Shown here: positions 1-8,482 of the stretch, piece after piece | How the letters are laid out: each line of letters opens with the position of its first letter | Numbering within the stretch: the stretch's first letter is position 1 | From: JBKHDT01 sp046541195 | GTDB lineage: Bacteria > Pseudomonadota > Gammaproteobacteria > Halothiobacillales > Halothiobacillaceae | Direction: 5' to 3' | DNA: 23,892 nucleotides | NCBI GenBank assembly: GCA_046541195.1 | Contig: JBKHDT010000035.1 | Span: 1-23,892 of the forward strand | The notes under the pieces: generated by a model | Database searches by the model: none | Told to the model about the DNA's origin: nothing | Seen by the model: the letters and a program-made list of their open reading frames with translations, nothing else | Program-made: the position numbers and the translations under genes

Positions 1-323
1 ACCGGGTGCGCGATAGCGATATCCTCGGACGCATCGGTGGTGAGGAGTTCGCGCTGTGCATGCCCTGTACGGACCGGGATGGCGCGTGCTCGCTGCTTGA
101 GAACTTGCAGGCGCAACTGCGCGAGGGGCCGCCACGCGTCACCGTGCAAGGCTCGAAACCGCGGGCGGAACCAGTGACCTTCAGTGCGGGGATCACCGCG
201 TTGAACCCCGATGATCGCAAGACCGTCGATCTGTTCATTCGTGCGGATGCACAGCTCTACCGGGCCAAGCACGGTGGCCGAAACCGGATTTGTGCCGAGT
301 GCAACGCCGGCAGGGCGGATTGA
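1..323 (+). CDS. Diguanylate cyclase, C-terminal GGDEF domain fragment
   Basis: This is the 3' end of a gene that begins left of the window; the reading frame is open to the first base. The active-site loop is GGEEF, which condenses two GTP molecules into cyclic di-GMP in this family. An RDSD sequence lies exactly five residues before GGEEF, matching the RxxD inhibitory I-site through which product feedback normally acts, so the enzyme is probably both active and product-inhibited. The family-typical ending ADAQLYRAKHGGRNRI is present and the stop is TGA at 321-323. The sensory N-terminal part is missing, so its signal and cellular location cannot be given. It runs convergently towards the helicase gene, with about 145 nt between the two stop codons. 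Confidence 0.93.
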   Translation, partial: RVRDSDILGRIGGEEFALCMPCTDRDGACSLLENLQAQLREGPPRVTVQGSKPRAEPVTFSAGITALNPDDRKTVDLFIRADAQLYRAKHGGRNRICAECNAGRAD

Positions 324-468
324 CAGATCACCGCGCAAGAGGCACGAACGCAAGAGTCGTCCGGTCAGGCCGGGGGCGAACGTCAGGGGGATCAGGCGAG
401 CGGGTTCAAGCCCCGTTCCTGTGGCGCAACGGCGTGGACCGACTGGGTAGGCACGCCCGGGGACAGGC

Positions 469-3400
469 TTACCGCGCGGCGAGCAGGGCCTGAATGGCGT
501 CGGCGTCAATCGGAAGCGATTGTTCCTGATCGCCCTTGCCGTAGACGTTGTCGGCCAGTTGTTGCTTCCTGGCCTGCATGGCGAGGATCTTTTCTTCCAC
601 GGTGCCTTCGGTCACGAGCTTGTAGACAAACACGGGCTTTTCCTGACCGATTCGGTGGGCCCGGTCGGTGGCCTGCGCTTCGGCGGCCGGGTTCCACCAA
701 GGGTCATAGTGGATCACGGTGTCGGCCTCGGTGAGGTTGAGACCGACGCCACCGGCCTTGAGACTGATCAGGAACAGGTTGACTTCGCCGTCTCGAAATC
801 GGGCGATGGCCTCCTCCCGCTTGCGAGTCTGGCCGGTGAGCTTGGTGTAGCGGATTCCAAGCGGGGCGATCGCCTTTTCGATGATTCCGAGCATGGTGGT
901 GAACTGCGAGAACAACAGGATGCGCCGCCCCTCCTCCAGCATCTCCGGCAGCAGTTCCATGAGCATGTCGAGCTTGGCGGACCCGGCCCCTGCGGCGCCT
1001 CGGGTGCCCTTGGGCAGCAGCCGCGGGTCACAGCAAACCTGGCGCAGCTTGAGCAACGCATCGAGCACGGTGATATGGCTGCGTGCCAATCCTTTTTTGG
1101 CGATGACTTCCCGCACGCGCTTTTCCATGGTCAGGCGAATGCTTTCGTAGAGTGCCGCCTGCTTGCCGGAGATGGGCGTGGTGCGCAGCAGCTCGGTTTT
1201 CTGCGGCAGTTCGGCCGCAACCTGTTCCTTGGTCCGGCGCAGCATGAAGGGGGCTGTGCGCTGGTTGAGGCGCTTGAGCTTGTCCGGATCGCCCTGTTTT
1301 TCCACGGGGGTCCGGTACTGCTTCGAGAAGTCCCGCTGATCGCCCAGGAAGCCGGGCAGCAGAAAGTCGAACTGCGCCCAGAGCTCACCGAGGTGGTTCT
1401 CCATCGGGGTGCCGGTCAGGCACAGTCTATGGGCGCTGTCGAGCTCACGAACCAAGCGCGCGGCCTGGGACTTGGGGTTCTTGATCTGCTGTGCCTCGTC
1501 GAGGATCAGGTAATACCAGGACTGGTCGAGCAGGACCTCGGCATCCCGGGGCAGCAGCGGATAGGTGGTCAGCACCAGGTCGTGGTCATCAATCGCCTCG
1601 AAGTATTCGCTGCGATCCGGGCCGTGGAGGACCAGCACCTTGAGCTCGGGGGTAAACTGCGCCGCCTCCCGCCGCCAGTTGCCCATCAGGCTGGTGGGCG
1701 CAATGATCAGGCTGGGTCGGTCCATTCGCCCGGCGTGCTTTTCGACCGCGAGGTGGGCGAGGGTCTGCACGGTTTTGCCCAGGCCCATGTCATCGGCCAA
1801 TATGCCGCCGAGGTGGTACGCGCGCAGAAACTGCAGCCAGTCCACTCCTTGCTGTTGATAGGCACGCAGAGAACCCTGGAATTCAGGCGGGATCGTGGCC
1901 GGTTTGATGCCTTCAAAATCGCGCAACTTGCGCGCCAATTGCTGCAGTTCATGACCACCCCGGACGGTGACTTCACCGAGATCCAGCAGACGGGGGGCAT
2001 CCAGCCGCGACAGTTGCAGTGACTCGCCGCCCTGCTCGTGGTCGTACAGGTCGACGATGGTCTGGAGCACCGGCTCGATGCGCGCCGCCGGCACGCTGAT
2101 GTACTGGCCTTCGCCGGCGTCCAGGTAAAGCGTTTCGGGCAAGGTGCCGGGGCGGTAGTCGGCCAGCAGGTCGCTGACCAGCGGCAGCAGCGGCAGCTTT
2201 TGCCCTTCGGCCTCCAAATCGAAGCGCAGGTCGAACCAGTCGTTTCCTCCGGTCTGCACCTCGGCATCCAGCGCATCGGCATGGCGAAGACTCAGGCTCT
2301 GCGCCCCCGTCTGCTCGATACGCCAGCCCTCGGCTTCCAGTTCGGGCACGGTCTTTTCCAGAAAGTCGAACCAGCCGGCCAGGGCGGCCTGGCGGTTGTG
2401 TTCGTCAAGCGGCAGGGTCATTGCACAGGGAGCGTCCGGGCCGGGGATGGCACCGAGTCCCACCAGCCGCTGATGGGCTGCCGATTCCAGCGCCCGGTCG
2501 CGCAGCAGGCGGGTAATCGTGCGGCCCTGTACCACGGTCTGTTGCGGCGCGGGATCGTCACCCGCGACCCGCTGGCCGTCGTACTCAAAGTCAAGCACCA
2601 GGCGCGCACCCGGCGCCCCGGCCTCGTAGTCGAGCGTCAGCAACGGGACTGGCGGGACCCGGACTTCTTTTTGCTCGATTTCGGTCGGGGTCGGCAACTC
2701 GGGCTGGCGCAGCGCCAACAGGCGGCTGACGCGCTCCGCCTCGCGCTCATCAACGGGCGGTGCCCGATCCAGCAGCGCGAGTTTTTCGGGCGCGATCCCG
2801 GCAGGCGGGTCCAGTGGGCCGACCTGCCGCGCGATCGGGTCGGCATACCACGGCGGGCTGGTCGGCAACATCAGGACTCGCTCATCCTGATCGAGACGCA
2901 GTTGGTAGCGCGCGCCTTCCTTGCGCCAGGCAACGGCCAGCTTGCGCAACGGTCCGGGTTGCATCGGACCAATCCGTTCCTCGCGCGCCCAGTAAAGCCT
3001 GCCGGTAGCCGCCATCAGCTCCAGTACGGTGCGGCCGGCCGCACCTTTCAAGGGCACACCCTCCCCCCATAGCAACGGGCTGGCAGCCTGGAGCAGGTCC
3101 GCGATCTCGACATCAGTCGGCTGCATGTAGCGTGGCAGCCGGTAGTTGTTGGCCAGCGTCGAGAGCCGGACACTGCGCCCCCTGCCCCAACTGCCATCAC
3201 GCTTGCGCCGCACAATGCTGAAGTAAACCAGGATGCCCGAGCCGTGGCGCTCAGGCTCGAGTATGTAAATCAGCCGATCGGGCGCGGGCGCTGCGGCCTC
3301 GGCCGAATCTTCAAGCAGGCTGAGCCAGTGCTCGAACTCGCTCGGCCGGCTTGCTTGCCCGGCCCGTGCCTCGGCCTGCCAGGCCAGGCAACCGGCCACG

Positions 3401-3672
3401 ACATGCTTGCAGTTGGTCTGCACTGGACAGTTGCAAAAACCGTCAACAACCGGGCCCGCCGGTGTCGCAATCAGCGAGGTCACCTGTTCGTACTGCCGCC
3501 CCCCGCTACCCTGCGTGGAGGTGACCACCACGCAGGCATCTCCCCCGACCTCCTGGCAATCGACGACGGTGCTTCGTCCTTGTCGAAAGTAGCGAAGTCC
3601 GCGTTCGTAGGTGACCGGATCAAATTCCTCGAGGAACCAGGCTTCAGTCAATTGTCCGGGGTCGATGCGCAA
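469..3672 (-). CDS. SWIM zinc finger and SNF2-family DEAD/DEAH helicase
   Basis: A 1067-residue ATP-driven nucleic-acid translocase of the bacterial SNF2/RapA-like group. A SWIM zinc-binding motif lies near the N-terminus (C80, C82, C88, H90), followed by a long middle region to about residue 590. The two-lobed helicase core follows: DDMGLGKT (627-634, Walker A), DEAQ (725-728, Walker B), LTGTPMEN, LLFSQF, and DRAHRIGQ near residue 1005 (motif VI). The start is TTG at 3670-3672, chosen because a GAGG ribosome binding site ends five bases upstream. It is probably transcribed alone, since 117 nt separate it from rseC upstream. The family is linked to nucleoprotein remodelling and RNA polymerase recycling, but the target of this protein is unknown. 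Long open frames on the opposite strand are GC-driven shadows. Confidence 0.95.
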   Translation of the reverse strand: MRIDPGQLTEAWFLEEFDPVTYERGLRYFRQGRSTVVDCQEVGGDACVVVTSTQGSGGRQYEQVTSLIATPAGPVVDGFCNCPVQTNCKHVVAGCLAWQAEARAGQASRPSEFEHWLSLLEDSAEAAAPAPDRLIYILEPERHGSGILVYFSIVRRKRDGSWGRGRSVRLSTLANNYRLPRYMQPTDVEIADLLQAASPLLWGEGVPLKGAAGRTVLELMAATGRLYWAREERIGPMQPGPLRKLAVAWRKEGARYQLRLDQDERVLMLPTSPPWYADPIARQVGPLDPPAGIAPEKLALLDRAPPVDEREAERVSRLLALRQPELPTPTEIEQKEVRVPPVPLLTLDYEAGAPGARLVLDFEYDGQRVAGDDPAPQQTVVQGRTITRLLRDRALESAAHQRLVGLGAIPGPDAPCAMTLPLDEHNRQAALAGWFDFLEKTVPELEAEGWRIEQTGAQSLSLRHADALDAEVQTGGNDWFDLRFDLEAEGQKLPLLPLVSDLLADYRPGTLPETLYLDAGEGQYISVPAARIEPVLQTIVDLYDHEQGGESLQLSRLDAPRLLDLGEVTVRGGHELQQLARKLRDFEGIKPATIPPEFQGSLRAYQQQGVDWLQFLRAYHLGGILADDMGLGKTVQTLAHLAVEKHAGRMDRPSLIIAPTSLMGNWRREAAQFTPELKVLVLHGPDRSEYFEAIDDHDLVLTTYPLLPRDAEVLLDQSWYYLILDEAQQIKNPKSQAARLVRELDSAHRLCLTGTPMENHLGELWAQFDFLLPGFLGDQRDFSKQYRTPVEKQGDPDKLKRLNQRTAPFMLRRTKEQVAAELPQKTELLRTTPISGKQAALYESIRLTMEKRVREVIAKKGLARSHITVLDALLKLRQVCCDPRLLPKGTRGAAGAGSAKLDMLMELLPEMLEEGRRILLFSQFTTMLGIIEKAIAPLGIRYTKLTGQTRKREEAIARFRDGEVNLFLISLKAGGVGLNLTEADTVIHYDPWWNPAAEAQATDRAHRIGQEKPVFVYKLVTEGTVEEKILAMQARKQQLADNVYGKGDQEQSLPIDADAIQALLAAR

Positions 3673-3789
3673 TCTTGCCTCGCAGCGATCAGAAAGGAAC
3701 AGGCAACAAGCTTAAGCGATGAGCAGCGCGGTTGCGAGATTGGCTGCCGAACCAGCCGATGCCTGAAGACTGAGCAACCGCCCCGCTCG

Positions 3790-4281
3790 TCACGGGTGAA
3801 ACGAGCCAGCCTTGAGCTGTTCGAGACAGACCACGCTGGCCTGACGACGAATGATGACGGGTTGATAGCCGGGATCGTCGGCAATCCGCCGGCCCAGCCG
3901 GGCGACCAGTGCAAAGCCGCCCATCAGGCCGGCGATCCCGAGCAGAATGGCACCGGGTTCGCCCTGAAGCAGGTGCCCCAGGACCGCACCACCGAGCATG
4001 CCGGCCAATGGCAGCAGGTACACGCGCGCCGCGCCGGAGACCAGGGCCGTGTCTCGCAAGGCGATCACCACCTCATCGCCCGGCTTGACCCCGAGCGGGT
4101 CGATGACGCGCACCGGACGGGCCTTGATGCCGAGCGCCTCGTGCAGCAGACCGACGCCGCAGCCGCTTCGGGCCTGACAGCCGCCGCAGGCCTGCTTTCG
4201 CTGAGTTTCCACCCAGGCGAAGCCATCACCGGCCTCGATCACCCGGGCCGGTTCCTCGACCTGGGTGGCAGACTCACTCAT
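3790..4281 (-). CDS. rseC: RseC/MucC-type inner-membrane modulator of sigma-E
   Basis: A 163-residue protein, last gene of the rpoE operon here. The N-terminal cytoplasmic part carries a cysteine cluster (C32, C35, C41; CGGC then GC), as expected for the RseC/SoxR-reducing family. Two membrane segments follow at about 82-103 and 110-128. The family is a minor regulator of sigma-E and also contributes to the electron-transfer complex that re-reduces SoxR; which role applies here cannot be read from sequence. The start at 4281 overlaps the rseB stop by 8 nt, indicating translational coupling. The same frame is open further upstream, but that stretch lies inside rseB and has no resemblance to the family. 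A mucD/degP protease gene, frequent at the end of this operon in pseudomonads, does not follow. Confidence 0.9.
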   Translation of the reverse strand: MSESATQVEEPARVIEAGDGFAWVETQRKQACGGCQARSGCGVGLLHEALGIKARPVRVIDPLGVKPGDEVVIALRDTALVSGAARVYLLPLAGMLGGAVLGHLLQGEPGAILLGIAGLMGGFALVARLGRRIADDPGYQPVIIRRQASVVCLEQLKAGSFHP

Positions 4282-5290
4282 CGGTGACGGGGCGGACGCT
4301 CTCGCAGAACATTTCGACCACCTGCTGCGGCGCCTCGCCAATGACCGTGACCCGGTGGTCCCCGACCGTACGCGTCTGGGTATGCACGGCATGGGACATG
4401 CGCAGCCGGGGGTTTTCGATGCTCTGTCCTTCGGCGGGTTCGACGAACACGGAAATCGTCGATAACCCGTCGGTGAACGCGTAATGCTCGAAGGCATTGC
4501 CGGTCACTGGGTTGGAGCGACGAACGTGTTCCTTGAGCACGTAGCCGGTCGGCAGAGGATCGATGGCCCATTGCGGCGCGCTTGCGGCAAGCTCCTCGTC
4601 GTTCGACTCGGCAGCCTCATGCGGATTGGCAGCGCCTGATCGAACAATCTCGAAGCCTTCGGTATCGAAGCGCGAAGCCCGCGCCTGCGCATCGAGCAAC
4701 TGATCGCTGACCTCCAGCCGGGTAAAGAAGTTGTGCTCCACGGCCATGCCGGATTCGTCGAACACCGACATGCGCAGCATCAGGTCGTGTTCCGAGTCGA
4801 TGCACAGCTTGTAGCCGAACCGCAGGTCATCCTTCGGCACCAGAGCGATGAGATCGCAGTACCGGCCGGCGACCCGGTCCCGGCCGACGCTCATGATGCG
4901 GTAGTTTTCCTGCAGCAGTTCAGGCTTGGAGAAGCGTTCCGCGGAGATTCGCGCCCGTGCCCCGGGGAAACGCCCCTCGACCACTGTTTTCTGGTTCGGC
5001 CAGGTACAGCGACAGGTGTCGTCGTCCCGAATGACCTCGCGGATCTCGCCGTTGAGGGCAGTCAGGCGTTCGATCTCGTGGTCGCCGTCAAAGGCGTGGA
5101 CCACCTCCATGCTCTCGATGCTCTCGGACCGGACGTGGACGTAGACTCCCTCGAAATTGGATTCGCGCATGGCCTCGACCATGCGCTCGATCCGTTCCCG
5201 GGCGCCCTCTTCGGCGTGGGCCGGGCTCAAGACCAGCAAACTCAGGAAGGTCGAGAACAGCACCGCGCTTCGTCGGGGAGACAGTCTCAT
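4274..5290 (-). CDS. rseB: RseB/MucB periplasmic regulator of sigma-E signalling
   Basis: A 338-residue protein with a clear signal peptide: a positively charged start, a hydrophobic core and a probable cut after A26 (AHA then EE). The family binds the periplasmic part of RseA and shields it from the DegS protease until envelope lipopolysaccharide or misfolded protein signals release it. The large N-terminal lipoprotein-carrier-like domain covers roughly residues 30-220. A smaller C-terminal domain, the part that contacts RseA in the family, covers roughly 240-330. The gene starts 3 nt after the rseA stop and overlaps rseC at its end, so the operon is tightly packed. Length and position agree with family members. 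Confidence 0.95.
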   Translation of the reverse strand: MRLSPRRSAVLFSTFLSLLVLSPAHAEEGARERIERMVEAMRESNFEGVYVHVRSESIESMEVVHAFDGDHEIERLTALNGEIREVIRDDDTCRCTWPNQKTVVEGRFPGARARISAERFSKPELLQENYRIMSVGRDRVAGRYCDLIALVPKDDLRFGYKLCIDSEHDLMLRMSVFDESGMAVEHNFFTRLEVSDQLLDAQARASRFDTEGFEIVRSGAANPHEAAESNDEELAASAPQWAIDPLPTGYVLKEHVRRSNPVTGNAFEHYAFTDGLSTISVFVEPAEGQSIENPRLRMSHAVHTQTRTVGDHRVTVIGEAPQQVVEMFCESVRPVTDE

Positions 5291-5293
5291 GAA

Positions 5294-5947
5294 TCAGCGC
5301 ACCTGGAAGTTGGCGAGACGGGCTCCGGGCATCACGCTGCCGAAGTGATTGCCCCGGGCAGTCTGTTCAAAATGCGTCATGACGTAAGGGTCCATGCCAC
5401 GGCTGGCCCCCTGCTCGGGTTGCTGGACCGCGACCGCCCAGACCGGCACGTTCCCCTCGCCGCCGCCATGCCCCGCGGCGGTCGCCTGCTGCTGCATGGC
5501 GGGGGTGTTTGCGGCCACCTGCTGGATGCCGGCACCGGCCGGATCGCCCGGGTTGTCGACCTGCTGCTGCATGGCCGGCACTAGCACGAAGGTCGCCACC
5601 AGGATGGAGGCGGCCACCGCCACGCCGGCAGGCAGCGGCCAGCGACTCCGACGACGGTCGGCAAGGGAGACGACTTTGCCGGAAGCGGCCGCCGGGATCT
5701 GATCTGACCGCTGGGCGTTTTCCTGCTCGACCGCTGCCATGACCCGCTCGGAGAGATCCGGGAAGACAAAGTCGGGGACTTCCGACCGCATCACCTGCCC
5801 GACCAGGTGATAACGACCGAGCACGGCGCGCATCTGCGGGTCATGCTCCATGTCATCCAGTGTGTCTCGCATGACCTCGTCGGGCAGTTCACCGTCCACC
5901 ACCGCGGACACGCGCTCGTCACGACTGATCTTGGGTTTGTTCAACAT
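5294..5947 (-). CDS. rseA: RseA/MucA anti-sigma-E factor
   Basis: A 217-residue single-pass membrane protein. The cytoplasmic part (about 1-80, beginning MLNKPKISRDERVSAVVDGE) has the typical anti-sigma N-terminal sequence that holds RpoE inactive. A membrane segment lies at about 104-124. The periplasmic part is rich in glutamine and alanine and repeats PAMQQQ at two places (about 124-129 and 149-154). Two ATG codons are available. The second, at 5947, is preferred because AAAGAGG lies 7 nt before it, whereas the ATG at 5953 is only 1 nt from that site. The gene follows the rpoE stop by 13 nt. Stepwise proteolysis of RseA is the known switch that frees sigma-E. Confidence 0.93.
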   Translation of the reverse strand: MLNKPKISRDERVSAVVDGELPDEVMRDTLDDMEHDPQMRAVLGRYHLVGQVMRSEVPDFVFPDLSERVMAAVEQENAQRSDQIPAAASGKVVSLADRRRSRWPLPAGVAVAASILVATFVLVPAMQQQVDNPGDPAGAGIQQVAANTPAMQQQATAAGHGGGEGNVPVWAVAVQQPEQGASRGMDPYVMTHFEQTARGNHFGSVMPGARLANFQVR

Positions 5948-5960
5948 GGGCATGCCTCTT

Positions 5961-6554
5961 TCAATCGTTCTCCAACAGTGGCTTCAGGCGCTTGTCGACG
6001 GCCTCGCGCGCCCTGAAGATCCTCGACCGGACCGTGCCGATCGGACAGCCCATCACCTGGGCAATTTCCTCGTAACTGAGTCGTTCGAGTTCCCGGAGCG
6101 TGAGGGCCGTCCGCAGGTCCTCCGGCAGGTCGGCGATCGCCGCCTTGATAACCGCCTCGAGTTCGCCGGTGAGAATGGCGTTCTCGGGGGTCGCGTAATC
6201 CCTTAGTCCTTCCGGCTCGGGCATCGGTTCCTCGGAGTCGGGATGGGGCGAAGAGTTCAGTGAAACCTGATAGCCGTGCCGGTTACTGGCGGCGAGCTGG
6301 TTCTTCGCCGTGTTGACGGCGATCCGGTAAAGCCAGGTGTAAAAGGCGCTGTCGCCGCGAAAGTTCTCGAGCGCCCGGTAGGCCTTGATGAAGGTTTCCT
6401 GGGTCAGGTCCATGGCGTCCTCGGGATCGCGCACGAACCGGGAGATCAGGCGCACGATCTTGTGCTGGTACTTGCGCACCAGGATGTCGTACGCGCCGGG
6501 TTTTCCCTCCCGGGCGCGTTCCACGAGTTGCTTGTCAGTCAGTTCTGGGGGCAT
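5961..6554 (-). CDS. rpoE: RNA polymerase sigma-E factor (RpoE/AlgU, ECF family)
   Basis: A 197-residue extracytoplasmic-function sigma factor. Region 2 (about 20-90, with DLTQETFIKAYRALENFRGD and FYTWLYRIAVNTAKN) binds the -10 element and core polymerase. Region 4 (about 140-190, with LTLRELERLSYEEIAQ and GTVRSRIFRAREA) binds the -35 element. It directs the envelope-stress regulon and is held by RseA, encoded next in the operon. The gene is divergent from nadB, an arrangement common in gammaproteobacteria. I searched the 213-nt upstream gap for the GAACTT/TCTGA autoregulatory promoter expected of this family and did not find a convincing copy; a -10-like TATACT is present instead. The Shine-Dalgarno site is weak (GGGA 4 nt before ATG). 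Confidence 0.96.
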   Translation of the reverse strand: MPPELTDKQLVERAREGKPGAYDILVRKYQHKIVRLISRFVRDPEDAMDLTQETFIKAYRALENFRGDSAFYTWLYRIAVNTAKNQLAASNRHGYQVSLNSSPHPDSEEPMPEPEGLRDYATPENAILTGELEAVIKAAIADLPEDLRTALTLRELERLSYEEIAQVMGCPIGTVRSRIFRAREAVDKRLKPLLEND

Positions 6555-6729
6555 TGAATCCCGGCTCTTGGTTGTGTCGTCGGTTCGCGCGGGGCGCGGA
6601 CCGGTTGGGCCTGCGGCAAGATACCGCCCCGGCCTGCCCCACTCAAGCGCCGGAACGGGCCTTGGCCCGCTGCCGAACGCACGAGGTCCACGGCGGCGAA
6701 GGCTTTCGCGAGGCCCGGAGTTTGGCGGT

Positions 6730-6737
6730 AGTATAAC
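6730..6737. promoter_or_regulatory. Overlapping divergent -10-like elements between rpoE and nadB
   Basis: The plus strand reads TATAAC at 6732-6737 (5 of 6 to TATAAT), facing nadB. The minus strand of 6730-6735 reads TATACT (also 5 of 6), facing rpoE. They sit in a short AT-rich patch flanked by GGCGG (6724-6728) and CCGCC (6744-6748). No good -35 hexamer is seen for either direction, so an activator or another sigma factor may be involved. A start about 7 nt after the plus-strand element would leave a leader of roughly 25 nt before nadB, including its ribosome binding site. Confidence 0.4.
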
Positions 6738-6767
6738 CAGTATCCGCCCACCACGAGGTATTCTGCC

Positions 6768-8414
6768 ATTTCAACGCCCAAGCCACGGACCGATGTCCTG
6801 ATCATCGGCAGCGGTGCAGCCGGCCTGTCGCTGGCCCTGCGCCTGCCTGAAACGCTTGATGTCACCGTGCTCAGCAAGGGCGATCTGGCCACCGGGGCTA
6901 CCGGCTGGGCGCAAGGCGGCATGGCCGCCGTGCTCGCAGATCCGTCGGCGCGGGCGCGGCATGTCGAGGACACTTTGCAGGCCGGTGCCGGGCTGCCTGA
7001 CCGCGGGGTGGTCAGCCAGATTGTCGACTCGGCTGCCGAGCAGGTGCGGTGGCTCGAATCCCTGGCGATGCCCTTTTCGCGGATGGAAGACGGGGCGCTG
7101 CACCTGACCCGCGAGGGGGGGCACAGCGAGCGCCGGGTGGTGCATGCTGCGGATCGGACCGGCAAGGCGCTGGCGGACACCTTGATCAAGGCGGTTCGCC
7201 AACGTCCCAACATCACGGTGCTCGAGCGGCACCTGGCCATCGACCTGGTCACCACACGCAGGCTGGGCGCGGAGGAAAACCGCTGCCTGGGCGCCTATGT
7301 CCTGGACCGGGAGGCCGATCGGGTACTCGCCCTGCACGCACGCTATGTGGTGCTGGCCACCGGCGGGGCAGCCAAGGTGTACCTGTACACCTCCAACCCC
7401 GACAGTTCAACGGGGGACGGAATAGCCATGGGCTGGCGGGCCGGCTGCCGGGTCGCGAACATGGAATTCATCCAGTTTCACCCCACCTGCCTGTACGAAC
7501 CGCGCGCCAAGTCATTCCTGATTTCCGAGGCGGTCCGCGGCGAGGGCGGCCGGCTGATTCACGCCGACGGCCAGCGGTTCATGCACAACTATGATCCGCG
7601 GGGCGAGCTGGCACCGCGGGACATCGTGGCCCGCGCCATCGACAGCGAGATGAAGCGCTGGGGCCTCGATTGCGTCTACCTGGACATCAGCCACAAGTCG
7701 CCGGAATTCATCCGCGAACACTTCCCGACCATTCACCAGCGCTGCCTCGATTTCGGCTACGACATGACCCGCGAACCGCTACCAGTCGTCCCGGCAGCGC
7801 ACTACACCTGTGGCGGCGTCATGGTCGACCGCCGGGGGCGCACGGACGTGGACGGGCTGTACGCCATCGGGGAGACCAGTCACACCGGCCTGCACGGAGC
7901 CAACCGGCTGGCCAGCAACTCGTTGCTCGAATGCCTGGTGTACGGACATGCGGCAGCAACCGATATCACCCGGCGCGTCGCGGAGGAGCCTGTCACCGCG
8001 GCGGATGCGGTCATCCCGCCCTGGGACGAGAGCCTGGTTTCCGATCCGGACGAAGCGGTGATCGTGTCCCACAACTGGGACGAGTTGCGCCGCGCCATGT
8101 GGGACTATGTCGGCATTGTCCGGACCACCAAGCGATTGCAAAGGGCGCACCATCGCATTACCCTGCTGCGTCGCGAAATTCACGACTATTACGCCAATTT
8201 TCGCATCAGCAACAACCTGATCGAACTGCGTAACCTGGTCGAGGTCGCTGATCTCATCGTCCGGTCGGCCCTGCGCCGAAAGGAAAGCCGCGGCCTGCAC
8301 TTCACCCGGGACTACCCCGAGCCGCGGGCGGAGCTGGCGCACCGGAACACGATCCTTCGTCCGGACCTGCCCCGTCCCTACGCCCGGCCGATGCGCGACC
8401 GCAAGCAGTCCTGA
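6768..8414 (+). CDS. nadB: L-aspartate oxidase, probable ATT start codon
   Basis: A 548-residue flavoenzyme that oxidises L-aspartate to iminoaspartate, the first step of de novo NAD synthesis; quinolinate synthase (NadA) uses the product. The FAD-binding motif IIGSGAAG lies at about 12-19. Family signatures follow, including LSKGDLATGATGWAQGGMAA, RGEGG, HYTCGGVMVD and GLHGANRLASNSLLEC. The first ATG/GTG/TTG in frame is GTG at 6867, which would remove the FAD-binding glycine loop. The only upstream candidate consistent with family N-termini is ATT at 6768, which has CGAGGT ending 8 nt before it; an in-frame TAG lies at 6729-6731. The resulting N-terminus places eight residues before DVLIIGSG, as in E. 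coli NadB (540 aa). The gene is certain; the start is inferred. Confidence 0.95.
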   Translation: MSTPKPRTDVLIIGSGAAGLSLALRLPETLDVTVLSKGDLATGATGWAQGGMAAVLADPSARARHVEDTLQAGAGLPDRGVVSQIVDSAAEQVRWLESLAMPFSRMEDGALHLTREGGHSERRVVHAADRTGKALADTLIKAVRQRPNITVLERHLAIDLVTTRRLGAEENRCLGAYVLDREADRVLALHARYVVLATGGAAKVYLYTSNPDSSTGDGIAMGWRAGCRVANMEFIQFHPTCLYEPRAKSFLISEAVRGEGGRLIHADGQRFMHNYDPRGELAPRDIVARAIDSEMKRWGLDCVYLDISHKSPEFIREHFPTIHQRCLDFGYDMTREPLPVVPAAHYTCGGVMVDRRGRTDVDGLYAIGETSHTGLHGANRLASNSLLECLVYGHAAATDITRRVAEEPVTAADAVIPPWDESLVSDPDEAVIVSHNWDELRRAMWDYVGIVRTTKRLQRAHHRITLLRREIHDYYANFRISNNLIELRNLVEVADLIVRSALRRKESRGLHFTRDYPEPRAELAHRNTILRPDLPRPYARPMRDRKQS

Positions 8415-8482
8415 CCCGGGACACCGCAAACCGGACCGTCTGAGGGCGCGCCTCGTGCCGCGCCGTTTTCAGGTATCAAAGA

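Noticed and set aside
400..416. tRNA T-arm-like sequence (5-bp stem with TTCAAGC loop)
   Set aside because: No matching acceptor strand, D-arm or anticodon arm can be formed around it.
431..457. Hairpin GGCGTG/CACGCC between the GGDEF and helicase genes as a terminator
   Set aside because: Only 6 bp with a 15-nt loop and no U-tract on either strand.
520..3072. Long plus-strand open frames (500 and 344 codons) over the helicase gene
   Set aside because: They mirror the helicase reading frame and show no family motifs.
6555..6767. GAACTT/TCTGA-type sigma-E promoter for rpoE
   Set aside because: No pair of elements with suitable spacing was found on the minus strand of this gap.
6867..8414. 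nadB beginning at the GTG at 6867
   Set aside because: This would delete the FAD-binding GSGAAG loop essential to the enzyme.
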